Below, in pieces: positions 1 to 9,863 of a stretch of DNA of 22,319 nucleotides. The DNA is from Setomelanomma holmii (Eukaryota; Ascomycota; Dothideomycetes; Pleosporales; Phaeosphaeriaceae): assembly GCA_010015745.1 (NCBI GenBank), contig ML978376.1, positions 1-22,319 on the forward strand, written 5' to 3'. Position 1 is the stretch's first letter. The number at the start of each line of letters is the position of its first letter. Both the position numbers and the translations under genes were made by a program. Below the pieces are notes generated by a model. That model was not told the DNA's origin. It ran no database searches and was given only the letters and a program-made list of their open reading frames with translations.

Positions 1-110
1 ACGCAGTCTTCAAGGGCGCGAAAGGGCCGACGTCGCACGGCTGTAGCTTGTGAGAGGTGTGGGAAGGAAGTGAGTAAGAAGACAAAAGCTGTCTATAATG
101 CCGCTTAGCG
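1..110 (+). other. possible CxxC-containing ORF fragment abutting the NLR tail
   Basis: Read on the plus strand from base 1, one frame gives a basic stretch (RARKGRRRTAVACERCGKEV), an in-frame TAG at 106-108, then DLCKRCTC. Two CxxC pairs separated by a helix-like segment suggest a degenerate zinc-binding module, perhaps from a mobile element. It sits just where the NLR similarity on the other strand stops. It is too short and too broken to name; coincidental composition is quite possible. Confidence 0.2.
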
Positions 111-124
111 TGATCTGTGTAAGC

Positions 125-2830
125 GATGCACCTGTAGAGCGCTGTCCTCAAGAGCTCCTTTGTGGTACATGATAAATCGATGTGCATCTTTGATAAGCTC
201 ATTTAATGCACTTGCAGTCACTTGTCCCTAGCTTTCATCAGCATAAGATTGTCGCAATTGTGTTATGCAGAGAACATGCCTGGAATAGCGATGAGAGTTT
301 TGCTACTGTGGCTACACCGTTTGGCACGCCCTCGCACAGACTTAGAGCCTCCAGCCAGTAGAGAAACTTCTCCCGCAGGAACACATCAATAATACCTCCG
401 TCATATAGCACATTGTCATAGCTTGCTAAAGACGTGAGATTTAAGTCGCATAGATGATTAGCCCAGTAGATACAAGAGTAGCGGGATGGTGCTAACGGGT
501 CCTTGTGTGGTTGATGAACTCTCTCTGCGGAATGTCCTAACGCAACAAGGCTGTGCATGTCTCGTCGAAGCGTCTTAGACATGACTTGGAGAGACCTTGA
601 GAAGATTGTGTAGTGGGATTCTTTCCTGCCAGAAGGAAAGACCTCATTTAACGTGTTTGCGCATAGAAAGTCCTTAGCTGACTGATGTACAAAGTAAATA
701 GTCTCGTTTCTCAGAGTAAGGAATGAGCCACAGAGGCTAACAAGTTCCCATATTGACTCTGGATCAACATCTTGGAGCTGTTCAACAAGAGCCGCCAGCT
801 CCTCTAGCGTGATGGGCCGGTACACAAGCGCGATGGAAGCCAGCATCTGCTTGCAGAGCTTAGCTTCGTCTGACTAACTAATCTGCTGCATCATTCGCTC
901 GTATAGGGCATTTAATCCGGGCGGGAACGAGTCTAGCTTTTTCAGAACGTTCCATTTCGTTGTTGCTTGAAGGTCTTGGCACACTAGCGCTACCCATACC
1001 GTAGGAGGGTGTCGTTTGCATTGGATGTCAAATGGGCCAACACCGCGTTATAAGTTGAGGTGTTGTACTTCTTCTGATGCGCCAGTTTGGACATCTTCTG
1101 CTCAATAAAAACGCCAACAGCTGCTGACACGGACTCTGCATTTAGCTCAAGGCTCAGCTTAACCTTGTGGCCTGCCAGCTCCAGTCGTTCTTCAATATCT
1201 GGCCAATTGCGGCTGGAGACAATCCATTTGACGCGAGAAGATTTTGATGAATGCTTTATAAAGAAGTCGAGCAGCTTTGGCAAGTCAGTAACGCACTCAT
1301 CTAGCGCGTCAACAATAAAGTACGTCGTGTCCAAACTCGGGTCCCGCAGCACTTCTGCAAAGATCCCTGTTACAGCAACCCATGCATTCGCATCCTCAAA
1401 CATAGTCGTGCCTGCATGGTCGTACTTCTTGCGAACGTGCGAGACAAGTGATGGCTGCCGAATAACAAGCAAGTACAACAGCCCCCATAGTACAGCGATG
1501 GCGCTGTTAATGCGCGAGTCGGTAGCCTGGCAGAAGAAGTAGGATATAGCAGCCGTCGTAGCTATTGACTGCTGTAGCTCATTGATGATACCGCAGAGGA
1601 GCATAGTCTTGCCCTTGCCCGGATCGCCTTTAATCCATAGAAGTGGGCTTCCTAGATCATCATGCCATTGCTTAAAGGTAGGGTTTATAAGCACCCAATA
1701 GTAAGATTCTTTTAGCAATTCGCCCTTAGTGTCCTCAATACGTTTCTTATCATCACGGGGATCAGTTATGCTCAAGCTCCGGATGCAGTTCTGGGTTTCT
1801 GCTAATTTTTTGACATTAGCGTCAAGATGCGACCAAATATGACATGATTGCACTAAACATCTCTCCCGCCAGTCGCCTCCTCTACCGTATGCGTCTTCGC
1901 TACCTCGGCTGGCGGTATCACTGACAACACCTCCTTTGCGCACGCTGCCGCCGTTGCTGCCGCATATGGCTGCCACTGCTTGTTCTTGTGCGAGTCGGCG
2001 TAGTCGCAGATACCACGGATGACTAGACACGGGAAGCTGTTCATCAGGCCTGCCGCCTCCACCTCGAAGCAGAGCACGCCGCCGAGCTCTGCACTGACTC
2101 GGTCTCTCTCTACTGCGCTCCTCATCACCTGGTTGCCTGATGCGATCGTGCCGTAGTGCACCACTAACTCGTGCCTCCGCGGCTCTCGATTTGCTAGGTA
2201 GCTTAAGTCGCACTCCTTGCACGTCGCCGCTCCCTTCTTGTGTTCGTAAGCTGCGTTGAAGAGAGCGTCTGGGCCGGCGGCTTCTCGCGTAAAGTCCGGC
2301 AGACTGTCGAGCTTAGACAGGTATTCGGCCAGTCTACCTCTGCCCCTCATGTGCTTGGCCCGCAGGTTTGCGACCGCGTTAAGCAAAACTATCGGTGGGG
2401 TATTGAGCAATCCAGTGCGCTCAAACCCGCTCGGAGTAGCCTTGCCAGAGTCGTACTGCACCACTCCGCCATGCACGTTGTGTGGCTTACTGATTACCAC
2501 GTCCCCAAGCCTGATGTCTGCTTCCTCGCTGGGCACGCCTCCTCCTATGCCTACCATCAGCCCGAACCGCGTGGACGGGAACGACATCTTCATCTGCACA
2601 GCCACTGCGGCAGCCGAGTTGGTGCCTGTATGTACTTCGGGCAGACATGCGATAACGACGTTGTGCTCGCCGATTCGTCCGCAGGTGTAGATGTTGGTAT
2701 CGTGGGCGTGGGCGTCGGACGGGGGCGTGTCGTGCTCTTCGTCGAGCGTCTCCTGCGCGGCTGCCAGCTCGACTGACAGGGCGCACACCCATCCCACCGT
2801 GTAGTCATCGCGGCGCAGCTGGCGCGTCAT
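125..2830 (-). pseudogene. NLR (STAND) pseudogene: nucleoside phosphorylase-like + NACHT
   Basis: Fungal intracellular immune-type NLR. From the ATG at 2830, residues 1 to about 305 form a purine/uridine phosphorylase-like domain, with VGIGGGVP, LGDVVIS and EVEAAGLMNSFPCLVIRGICDY visible. A 68-nt intron (1858-1791; donor GTTTAG, which is weak, and branch GCTAAT) restores the frame into the linker TDPRDDKKRIEDTKG. The NACHT core follows: Walker A GDPGKGKT near 1606-1629, Walker B FIVDALDEC near 1292-1325, and a sensor-like VKWIVSSRNWP. After that the gene is broken. About 5 extra bases near 993-1002 shift the frame to a TAG at 990-992. The expected frame resumes (VALVCQDLQA) but meets another TAG at 874-876. 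It continues to 241, stops at 238-240, and similarity resumes in a different frame (ELIKDAHRFIMYHKGAL) until about 125. No WD40 or ankyrin repeats follow. The homology is my recognition of the family; the lesions are read directly from the bases. Sequencing error is the alternative explanation for individual breaks. Confidence 0.9.
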
Positions 2831-3540
2831 CTGGTGCTCTTACGAAGGGACAGACGCTGCTGTGAGGGAGGTGTTGCGTAGAGAAGCAGTCGAGTGCTGT
2901 CCTTGCGGATGGAAAGCGAGCATCTGTGACGCGAAAGTTCAGCAGGTTGGCAGAGGCATTTGCTGCTGCTCAGCCTTGTAGCCTGCATGGCTGGCCGCAG
3001 TCAGCTGGAGGTTGGCAGGCTAAGGTGTGGACGTTCTGTAGGCGCAGAGGATGTGAGCGGCACGAGCGGACTGCCCATTGGACCGGCGCGGATGGGTGGA
3101 CGCACAGTAATTAAGCCCCACAGTCCCGAGTGCTGGTGTGTGAGCTCGCCTCATCCCGCACGCGCTTGTTGAGTAGCCGCGCGAGGATCCAAGTCGATGG
3201 AGAACGTGGTGACAGTTTGCATGCAGCTCTAGCTGGTGCATTTACCGGTACCGGTATCGCGCCGTACCGAGCAGCTGGGCATGATGTGGGTAACGAGCGC
3301 ATGGCCACAGAACCGACGAAGCAGTTTCTCGGCTGCACTTTCTTCCGTTTGGATGCGAGGCTGGACAATGAAGAAGCCATGCGCACGAGGATATTGAGTA
3401 CTGTACTGCGAAGGCGCGCAACATTGTGTTTTACAGCAGGAGCCTTTTTGGGAAGACAGTGTAACACCAACGCCGCTGAGCGTCGCACGGTCGCACATAC
3501 TGAATTGGAGTTACACCAAGGGTCCGGGTTCTGTTGTTTT
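2831..3540. other. intergenic: divergent 5' region, nothing recognised
   Basis: This lies between the NLR pseudogene start on the minus strand and the F-box gene on the plus strand. Long open frames cross it on both strands, including the 5' extension of the F-box frame back to a GTG at 3130. Their translations are compositionally odd and resemble nothing I know. I treat it as promoter or spacer DNA. Confidence 0.5.
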
Positions 3541-5497
3541 ATGTTGGACGCGACCTCCATATCTCGTCCTCGCCACTATCCTTCTCTTACAGGGATGCAT
3601 TTCAACGTCGCTTCATGGTGCAATCTCTGCTACTTCCCTATTGACGAGCGCATAGTCCCCCTAGGTACGTGGAATAGTGTTGATCACTGTCGTTGCTCAT
3701 TTTATATAGTCACATCCGATGGCTTTCAACTGCTATGCACTCAGCCCGGTGCTTGCCCAAGGCAGACTTGTCGACTATGCATGCAGTCTGCTAGAGCATT
3801 TGTTTACCATACATTGTGCTTCAGTTTCATGAAGAAACTTCTTCATACCAAGAACTTGTCCATTGCGCCTCAGCTCTTCCGTCTTGGGCAGGCGCTGGCT
3901 CCGATCCTACCCGTAGAAGACCCTCCTAGTGATGAGCATGCGTTCCGGATCTTTCGAGAATCACTCAACCATCAGACTTTGGCCAAATTAAATACTTACG
4001 GACACTGCGGTCATACTAAGATTTCTCCCGAGTGTAGCGCATGCCTTATCTCGCAGCTTTGCAATCTTCCGACTGAGATTCTGTCAAACTTTATTGCTCC
4101 TTGCGCCGCCCATGGCGATCTCCGAAGCCTCATCTCTGCATGCGGCGAAACCTTCAAATTAATCCTTCAGCTTCACGAGCAGGAGCATCATACCAACTAT
4201 CAGATTTCGTGTCAAGAGGCTATCTTTGTCAGTCGAATCAGCTTCGGCCGAACATCGTACATCACCGGAATATACAATGAGTACGTTGTTGGGTCGTGCT
4301 TGGTCAAGCCAGCAGGCACGTCAAGCAAGTATGTCCTGGTCTGGCTTGATCGCCTTGGTATCATACACATCGACTTCCCGTCGGCGGATGTATCCCCTAT
4401 CGTACCACCAAGGCTGCATTCCAACCACTGGGCATACGCTTTCGCTATCCCGGACCAGTGTATTCACGTCAAAACTAAGGTATCGTCCTTGTAATTTGTT
4501 ACATGGCATAGTGCCTGACACAGACAGGGCTTGTTCCTGCAGCGAATATCCAATTCAGATACTCACGATGCTCAAATACTTTGGGACTGCCAACCTTTGA
4601 GTGCAGTAGTGGAAGAGAAAGCACTAATGCAGGTCGCTATGCCCAAGGTCACCGACGACATTCTCCTCCATCATGTTTCTCTCCAGAGAGTATCTGGTAT
4701 CTCTGTCGCTTTCACCGCGGGGTTCTTGCAGGCAATTCTGCCTATAACTAGAGACCGACCGGATCATTGTTTATTACCAGGGCTGGATACACATGCTGTC
4801 TGGACTCACTTGCCACTGTCAAGGGAGGAGAAGATTGAAGGAGTATGGGGAGTGTACCGTTCCATGGACTTTCAAATTTGTGCTTTAGTAGTAGGTTGTT
4901 TGAAAATCAGCCTGTGCCTCTTCTGATGGTTTCCAGGTCAAAACACAGCATAAAACAATTTGGCTCGGTTCTTTTCTCTCGCCGCAGCAGCAGCCATCGT
5001 TACAGGTAAAGCAGCTCGCGTCTGTCTCACCGAGCGCATTTTATTATAGTGATCCTCGGGTAACCCACAACCGCGTAGCAGGGGCGATTCCTCCTTACTG
5101 CGAGGACGAAGCGACGCAAGCGCCTCCGATGTATCCCCTCTATCGGACCGCCTTCCCCAGTATAAGAGCTCGGGATTGGCATTACTCTGAAGCTTCGCTG
5201 TCTGGAGTAGAAAGCGTACAGCTCTGCAAAGCTGGCGAATTTTGCATTGGCTTAAGTATACACTACGACGCCTTTAGCATATCCGTGGGCCAATTCCGAG
5301 ACGACAAAGATACTTCTGAGCATTACCATCAGCCTCGATATATTGCTATACACAGGGCGCAAGGAAACTACGGGCTGCGGATCCAATTCTCTCGAGATGA
5401 AGTTACGAGGAGTGGGGGCGGGTTTCAAACGATGAGAGGCTATATAGTGTGGTGGTATTCCATGGACTCATCTAAAGTAGAATTGCTAATATCATAA
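3541..5497 (+). CDS. F-box protein with N-terminal cysteine-rich (zinc-ribbon-like) region
   Basis: Probable substrate-recognition subunit of an SCF ubiquitin ligase. Exons are 3541-4479, 4543-4887 and 4937-5497, about 614 aa from the ATG at 3541 or 596 aa from the ATG at 3595. Intron 1 (4480-4542, 63 nt, donor GTATCG, branch CTGAC, acceptor CTGCAG) and intron 2 (4888-4936, 49 nt, donor GTAGTA, branch CTGAT, acceptor TTCCAG) are both phase 0 and join three open frames. The N-terminus has CNLC, then CRLC and HTLC in a spaced pattern that could bind zinc. The F-box core LCNLPTEILSNFI lies around residues 155-190 counted from 3595. The long C-terminal half (GRTSYITGIYNE, then SEASLSGVESVQLCK) looks like the beta-rich recognition region seen in expanded dothideomycete F-box families. 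The frame is open upstream to 3130, so the true start is uncertain. Its specific target cannot be deduced. Confidence 0.75.
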
Positions 5498-5675
5498 CAC
5501 CTTAGCCCCCAGAAGTAATGTAACGGTTTGGGCCTTGCCCAGATCTACTCTAGTACAAGTTGGGATAGCTCATGTGCGGCAGTCTATATATGTAGCTCCG
5601 CCCACCTCAGATAGTTAATTCAGCGCAGTCCCTCCCCTCCTTTTGTACCGTTACAAGTAAGAATTACGAAATCCA

Positions 5676-6434
5676 TCACGTCTCCTTGTGGTCAACCCAA
5701 TCATTGTTGTCTTTGTCGTATTTGTAATATACTCTACGGTTCATGTCCCAATGCCACTTACCGTCCATTTGCGCATAGCCATAGGCCAACGTGGTACTTT
5801 GACTGGCATCATTCGAGCTGCCTAATGGCGCACTAAAGACAAATGTCAGACACTTTTGCAGTACCAAATATGCAAGCACATACCTCTGTTGTGTGACTGC
5901 AGCGGGCTGGGACTTGAGTACCAAAGGGCCCGTGGGGTGTACTTCTGACTTCATGTTCATGACGGCTTGGCTAAGACGCGAAGCCCAAGGCGAATCGGCG
6001 TCGATATAGGTCGTATTGTCGACGAATTGCTTCACTGGAAGCGTAGTCCACTGCCATACACAAGCTGCAGTCCCCACCATAGTGAGAGCCCAAACTGAAC
6101 CTCCTGCCCTGCAACAGGATTCGCTGGCTTCCTGAGCTTGAGCCTCCACTTCATCCTTCGAGCCATCAATTCCTTTTACTTCGATCACTGCAACTCTGTC
6201 GAGATTGCATTGGGAGAAACTGATGAAAAAACTGACCCCGAGATCCATACGTCTCCGTCGATCATCTTTGTGACTAGATGGTGGTACTTCGGGTGAGATG
6301 ACCCAATGCTCCTCCGGGAACCAGATTTTGTTGAGTACATGATTCCAGAAAGTGACAGACTCGTGTTCTTGGGCACCTTTTGTATTGGCAAGCTGATATA
6401 GCGCGCGAAGAGTGGGTGTAGTGACTAGAGACAT
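5676..6434 (-). CDS. PD-(D/E)XK nuclease-like hypothetical protein
   Basis: Two-exon gene, 5884-6434 and 5676-5832, giving 235 aa. The 51-nt intron (5883-5833; donor GTATGT, branch CTGAC, acceptor TTTAG) is textbook fungal and keeps frame, so the unspliced 252-aa reading is probably wrong. Residues 64-87 show D64 (in RRMDLGV) followed by a beta-strand-like VAVIEVKG, giving the D-x20-E-x-K spacing of PD-(D/E)XK nuclease folds. A helix with EAQAQE follows, as in motif IV of some members. The tail (KWHWDMNRRVYYKYDKDNND) is rich in Trp/Tyr. Similar folds occur in the effector domains of Crinkler-type proteins and in restriction-like enzymes. I infer the fold from the motif only and assign no substrate. 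It is convergent with the F-box gene, 178 bp apart. Confidence 0.6.
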   Translation of the reverse strand: MSLVTTPTLRALYQLANTKGAQEHESVTFWNHVLNKIWFPEEHWVISPEVPPSSHKDDRRRRMDLGVSFFISFSQCNLDRVAVIEVKGIDGSKDEVEAQAQEASESCCRAGGSVWALTMVGTAACVWQWTTLPVKQFVDNTTYIDADSPWASRLSQAVMNMKSEVHPTGPLVLKSQPAAVTQQRYVLAYLVLQKCLTFVFSAPLGSSNDASQSTTLAYGYAQMDGKWHWDMNRRVYYKYDKDNNDWVDHKET

Positions 6435-6532
6435 CGCCCGGACTAAGTATCAACAAAGCAGTGAAGTGTTGTTACAGTAGCATACAGTATATGGCTCTTT
6501 TATATTTGACTTGTAAAGCTACTGCAACTAGA

Positions 6533-6770
6533 TGGAATGGGCGAAGCGAAGCAGGCAAAGCGAACAGGGCAAAGCGAAGCAGGCAAAGCGGGGAACCCAG
6601 AGGCCGCAGACATCGCCGAGCGAAGCAGATAAGGCAGACGGACCGGGCGAAGCGAACCGGGCAAAGCGAAGCAGGCGAAGGGAAGCACAAACGAGGCACG
6701 GGCGAGGCATAGAACATGCAGACACTGCAGACAACTACTGTAGGCGAAGCGAAAGCGAAGCAGGTAAGTC
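6533..6770. repeat. degenerate GC-rich minisatellite
   Basis: About 240 bp built from variants of short words such as GGCAAAGCG and GCGAAGCAGGC, repeated imperfectly and nearly free of T on the plus strand. Open frames on both strands here are by-products of the repeat. It ends in a CAGGTAAGT string near 6760 that resembles a splice donor. Confidence 0.8.
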
Positions 6771-6818
6771 GAACGCTAAACCTAAGTCGTTTACGATCTA
6801 ATGGTATAAAGTTCTGCG

Positions 6819-7338
6819 ATGTATTTGCTAGGCATCATCTCTGCAAAGTCATTCGGCACCACGGACGTTCAATTTGTATCTTATCTTTTCCTGGTCTTCC
6901 TGTTCATTCTTCTAGTCGTGCCGGACTTGCACACTGCTCTCGGAATATCGATCGCTGCTAGCGCAATAATTCATTTCAACATGATACACTCTTATGTGTC
7001 TAGCACGGTCACGCTGCGGACGATCACAGTTGCTGGGACTCTTGCGACATGTCTTGTCCAACCCCCTCGTACGTCATGACTACACAATCTGAAAAACGCA
7101 GGCACTAATCGATGAAGCGTTATGCCTGCACGGTGAAGGACGCTCGGCAGGTATCGCTATGTGCGCAATGCTGCTCATGATATTGTCTGTGAGCAATAGA
7201 GACTGCAGGAAGATGCTAGCCCCCCATGTCTTTGCTGTTTACTGCATTTGTTGTCTGTTGGGAACTCGCCAATATTCCTTGACGGTATTAGGTCTCTCAT
7301 TTGGCTGCGTTGTTCTCGCAAGTGGCATCATTGGATGA
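6819..7338 (+). CDS. small orphan multi-pass membrane protein
   Basis: Unrecognised protein of about 156 aa from two exons, 6819-7068 and 7118-7338. The 49-nt intron (7069-7117) has donor GTACGT, branch CTAAT at 7105-7109 and acceptor GAAG, and joins the two frames exactly. Without splicing the first frame ends at 7079. Hydrophobic stretches include FVSYLFLVFLFILLVV and IAMCAMLLMILSV, plus a C-terminal LTVLGLSFGCVVLASGIIG, suggesting four to six membrane segments. There is no cleavable signal peptide and no known domain. It lies between the minisatellite and the DUF3435 gene. Splicing and the hydrophobic pattern support a gene, but there is no homology evidence. Confidence 0.45.
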
Positions 7339-7774
7339 ACGAATTTGCAACGCAGAAGTGAAATAGATAAGTCTGTATGATATTCTCTCAGACATTCTTG
7401 AGATATGAGTAAGAATGCCAACCAAAGTTTACAGACCAATATCGTCGTGGCGTTATGTTGCCTCGGCACTTTCAAGACTTTACGCACGGCCTCCAGCTGC
7501 CACAACCTTTGACCGCGCAGGTGAACAATTCGAGCAAGCGGAGATATTCTCCAGAGACGGGAGTGTATCGCAGCCTTTCCGGTAACCTTGTGTCTGCTAC
7601 CCGTTCTCTGTTTTCAGTGGTAGCAACTTCGGGACGCGCGCAGCGAACGGCAGACGGGGTTCGGTGAACGGGTCTGTGGTGCGCGAAGCGCGGCGCTTAA
7701 CTCCAGCACCACGCGTTTGGAACCCCATAAGACCAGGGCCGGACTGCACTGCTTGATATGCATACGAACGCATC
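7339..7774. other. intergenic, no gene recognised
   Basis: An ORF from 7455 to 7667 exists but has no recognisable features. A GC-rich patch at about 7634-7720 (GCGCGCAGCGAACGG, GTGCGCGAAGCGCGGCGC) echoes the vocabulary of the 6533-6770 minisatellite and may be a diverged relative. Part of this stretch should hold the promoter of the DUF3435 gene. Confidence 0.4.
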
Positions 7775-9624
7775 ATGAAGCCTGTCGGATTGCAAGATCT
7801 CTTTTTGCAGCGCGTTCACGAATTTCGTCCGCTCAAGCCTCAATTAGACGAAGCTAATCTTTCCAGTCTGTTTGCATTCATCTGGGCGAAAGACAATCAT
7901 AACTACGACCACCCTCGATATCGCATCCAGATAGCGTTTACTCTTCTATTATTTTACCAACTTGGACTTCATCCAAATGTCGCTCTGAAACACGGCCTAT
8001 TCTACAATGATACGCAAATCCTATTGTGCAGACGAAACAATGAAATCCGCGTGCTGCTCCTGATAACCTTCCAAGATCGCACAAGGTTCTCGAAACCTGC
8101 TGAGCGATGGCGCAAGTGAGTGGGTTCGACAAACATCGGACCAAAACTGACCCTTACATAGGAGAACAATGGTCCTCATTGACGATCCCATGAACCGCGA
8201 CCGGTGTCCAGTCACGCTCTTCCTATCCCTCGCCATGTCCGACAGCGTCTTCAAAATTGTCCAAAAGCCAGAAGGCCTTACCACGTTGCCCATTGCCACA
8301 TGGCCAGATTGGTCTCCACTGGAATACCGCCCAGAATATCGTCAACTTCCAGTTTTGAGGCGCATGGGTAACAAGTCGAGATTAATCACGTCTTGCCCCA
8401 TGAAGGCATTTGCTCTGTACAAGATGCTACAGGCGCAAATAAAGCGTGCTGGACATGAGGATACCTATACAGCGATGCTACACGATGTGAGGTCATCCTC
8501 AAAGCGCGATGACAAAGGTGAGATCCTTATTATCAAAGAGATCGGCGCAGAACTAAGCATATGCCCAGTGATCACAGATGGAACTATTCCTATCATTGTT
8601 GGCCGGGGTCACGGCAAAAGCGCTCTAGATTTACTTTCGTTCGAGGAACTGGATTTTACTGGATTGGTATCGAAGGCCCCAAACTTTGCATCAGTCCAAA
8701 TATCTTTGGAGTCGCCATATCCTCTCTCTCCAACCATTCAGATTCAACTTCGATACGACATAACTCGCCGTACGGTGATCTCATATCTGTACGAATCGTG
8801 TCGCCCCAGTTTGCCATTCCTCCTCACACCATTTGTTGAAGCGTCGAAGGCTATCCCGCTTGAGCCTTACTTTCCTGATGCGGGTCCGGAAGTACACGAA
8901 CGCTGTACGCTGAACTGGTGTCAGCGAAATCTACATGGGTATGTGTTACAAGCTTTGATGGCCATGATCGCCTACTGATCCCGATGATAGATTCTCGATG
9001 AAGATGCACCTGCTGAAGTGTGCTCAAGCTCAGAGGAAAGCCGACACTCTAGCTCAAATCACCATCACTAGCGAGTGGATCTGCAGGTGGGGTCCTTGCA
9101 AGAGCAAGATTCGAAGCTGCGAGGCTGCTGCTGTTCATATGAGTCATCATGTGAGCCGTGGCAACCTCAAGTGCGAATGGCAGTCGTGCGAGTACATGGC
9201 CCACCAATTGGACGATCTCCACAACCATCTGTTGTACGAACATTGCATATACACCCACGAAACCATACCTACGCAGGTCAGATTCTGCTTTGAGTGTTCG
9301 ATTTGGACATCGAACGAGATGGAATGGGATGCACATTGCCAGCAGCACATTCTACGTCCCAGCATCATCTATGGACCAGTATATACTGAGGGTCTACTAG
9401 CTGCGCCACGGCGATGTCCATACTGCATGAAAGACGGACATTATCTACAGATGGAAAACACCCCACAGTACTTGCAACATATTGAAAGTCATATACACAG
9501 CGCAATGAAGGATGGAGCGCTTGTGTGTCCTCATCCAGGGTGTCCATCGTCGAGCTTCGAGGTGCGCGACTTCAAGCATCACCTAGACGTAGTACACGCT
9601 ATACCCTTTTTGTCTTACATGTAG
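7775..9624 (+). CDS. DUF3435 / FluG-domain-like protein with C-terminal C2H2-type zinc fingers
   Basis: DUF3435 is the tyrosine-recombinase-derived domain also used by Starship captains. Exons are 7775-8115, 8162-8938 and 8991-9624 (583 aa). Introns are 8116-8161 (46 nt, GTGAGT, branch CTGAC) and 8939-8990 (52 nt, GTATGT, branch CTGAT), both phase 2 and frame-restoring. A further in-frame 51-nt intron at 8518-8568 (GTGAGA, CTAAGC, CCCAG) is likely and would give about 566 aa. DUF3435 hallmarks are HPRYRIQIAFTLLLF and NRDRCPVTLFLSLAMSD. At the position where recombinases carry catalytic Arg I (usually GxRP), this protein reads GLHPN, so Arg is His; the usual CFRR motif is not evident, although YTAMLHDVR could be an HxxR remnant. 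The C-terminus has about six Cys/His modules, for example CEWQSC, CFEC, CPYC and CPHPGC each followed by spaced His. The reading frame is intact, so the protein is probably expressed as a non-catalytic DNA-binding descendant. Confidence 0.82.
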
Positions 9625-9863
9625 ACTAATGGAATGACTTGTATCGCGGCTCTACATGTTTGACATGGCGGTCAGAGGTGTCCAGTAATCGAGTGACTAT
9701 CTGACCGGTGACTTCTGCCCTGTTTGCCTTTTTTTGCGCACGGGGCAATTGACGCATGCAAATGTCAGGACCAATACACTGCCTCTAGGCTAAGTTAGAA
9801 GTCCGCACACAAAAGGCTGCTTGTAGTGCTCCTCTATCTCGTTTCCCGGTGAATCAGTTCACA

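Noticed and set aside
2240..2776. Plus-strand ORFs opposite the phosphorylase-like domain
   Set aside because: They are antisense shadows of the GC-rich NLR exon and show no protein-like features.
3130..3540. 5' part of a long plus-strand frame as extra F-box coding sequence
   Set aside because: It starts only at a GTG, has unnatural composition and overlaps equally long frames on the other strand. The convincing protein begins near 3541-3595.
6461..6801. Several ORFs on both strands rich in Arg/Ala/Lys or Cys/Leu/Pro
   Set aside because: They are translations of the degenerate minisatellite and not genes.
7455..7667. 70-codon plus-strand ORF
   Set aside because: Short, no domain, no splice partner, and its end runs into a low-complexity GC-rich patch.
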